Assembly: GCA_002452095.1 (NCBI GenBank)
Contig: DKEG01000009.1
Location: forward strand, 33,142-92,612
Length of the DNA stretch: 59,471 nucleotides
Source of the DNA: Bacteroidales bacterium UBA6828
GTDB taxonomy: Bacteria > Bacteroidota > Bacteroidia > Bacteroidales > Paludibacteraceae
Direction of reading: 5' to 3'
In this document: positions 59,378 through 59,471 of the stretch, piece by piece
Layout of the letters: each line of letters starts with the position of its first letter
Position numbering within the stretch: the first letter of the stretch is position 1
Program-made: the position numbers and the translations under genes
The notes under the pieces: generated by a model
The model's database searches: none
Seen by the model: the letters and a program-made list of their open reading frames with translations, nothing else
Told to the model about the DNA's origin: nothing

Positions 59378-59441
59378 ATTCGTATGTGATTCGTATGGGA
59401 TTCGTATGTGATTCGTATGTGATTCGTATGTGATTCGGCAG
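59378..59441. repeat. 11-bp tandem array (5 units plus part)
   Basis: ATTCGTATGTG, ATTCGTATGGG, then ATTCGTATGTG three times, then ATTCGGCAG. It lies upstream of the cargo gene, at the window end. Bases 59201-59377 and 59442-59471 show no gene. Confidence 0.92.
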
Positions 59442-59471
59442 TTTTTTACAGGCGTTTACCTATGAGTTGGC

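Overview
The window looks like a chromosomal segment of a Bacteroidales (Bacteroidetes) bacterium. The evidence is a type IX secretion (T9SS) core operon (porP, gldK, gldL, gldM, gldN), several secreted proteins ending in a T9SS-like C-terminal signal, a SusD lipoprotein, a Na+-translocating NADH:quinone reductase operon, a MurF-Alr type fusion, and at least a dozen promoters of the Bacteroidetes form TTTG-N19/20-TAnnTTTG. I cannot name a genus. The housekeeping genes are moderately GC-rich; the restriction genes and the insertion inside the nqr operon are visibly AT-rich.

Layout. 0-2.4 kb: polA, lacking its proofreading domain. 2.4-6.8 kb: a defence island next to tRNA-Ala, in which an AT-rich restriction-modification cassette sits inside a broken type ISP restriction gene, beside a DUF1016 nuclease. 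6.8-7.6 kb: gene-free and repeat-rich. 7.6-20.4 kb (minus strand): ung, queA, truB, uppP, a DUF3098 gene, ftsX, gldN, gldM, gldL, gldK, porP, a DUF2795 gene, a cobalamin adenosyltransferase and an O-methyltransferase-like gene. 20.4-28.1 kb (plus strand): a TPM-domain protein, lemA, hflX, pyrG, hpt and a phosphohexomutase. 28.2-34.2 kb (minus strand): tRNA-Val, a PAP2 phosphatase, a sugar MFS transporter, a dipeptidyl peptidase and a secreted protein. 34.6-42.1 kb: nqrABCDEF, interrupted between nqrE and nqrF by a broken astacin protease and a small lipoprotein. 42.5-46.2 kb: rpmB, rpmG, a DUF4295 gene, a truncated murF-alr fusion and an orphan ABC ATPase. 46.5-47.8 kb: a YfcE-like phosphoesterase and a GldF-like permease. 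47.9-59.2 kb: large T9SS cargo proteins (beta-helix and calcineurin-like phosphatase modules) and a SusD protein fused in frame to one of them.

The most unusual signal is the repeat content. At least ten spacers carry short tandem arrays with a period of exactly 11 bp, usually three units and in two cases five. The unit sequence differs between loci, but a few loci share the same array together with its flank. Other dispersed repeats are a GC-rich palindrome, an element of about 100 bp, one of about 85 bp, and AT-rich micro-repeats. Several of these have been absorbed in frame into conserved genes (polA, hflX, murF-alr, PAP2, the TPM gene). Two of those genes, polA and murF-alr, have also lost whole internal domains. 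A G8 tract separates one secreted protein from its T9SS signal and could act as a phase switch.

The T9SS core (12.4-18.8 kb) is the likely export machine for the cargo at 47.9-59.2 kb. NQR would provide sodium motive force and NADH oxidation.
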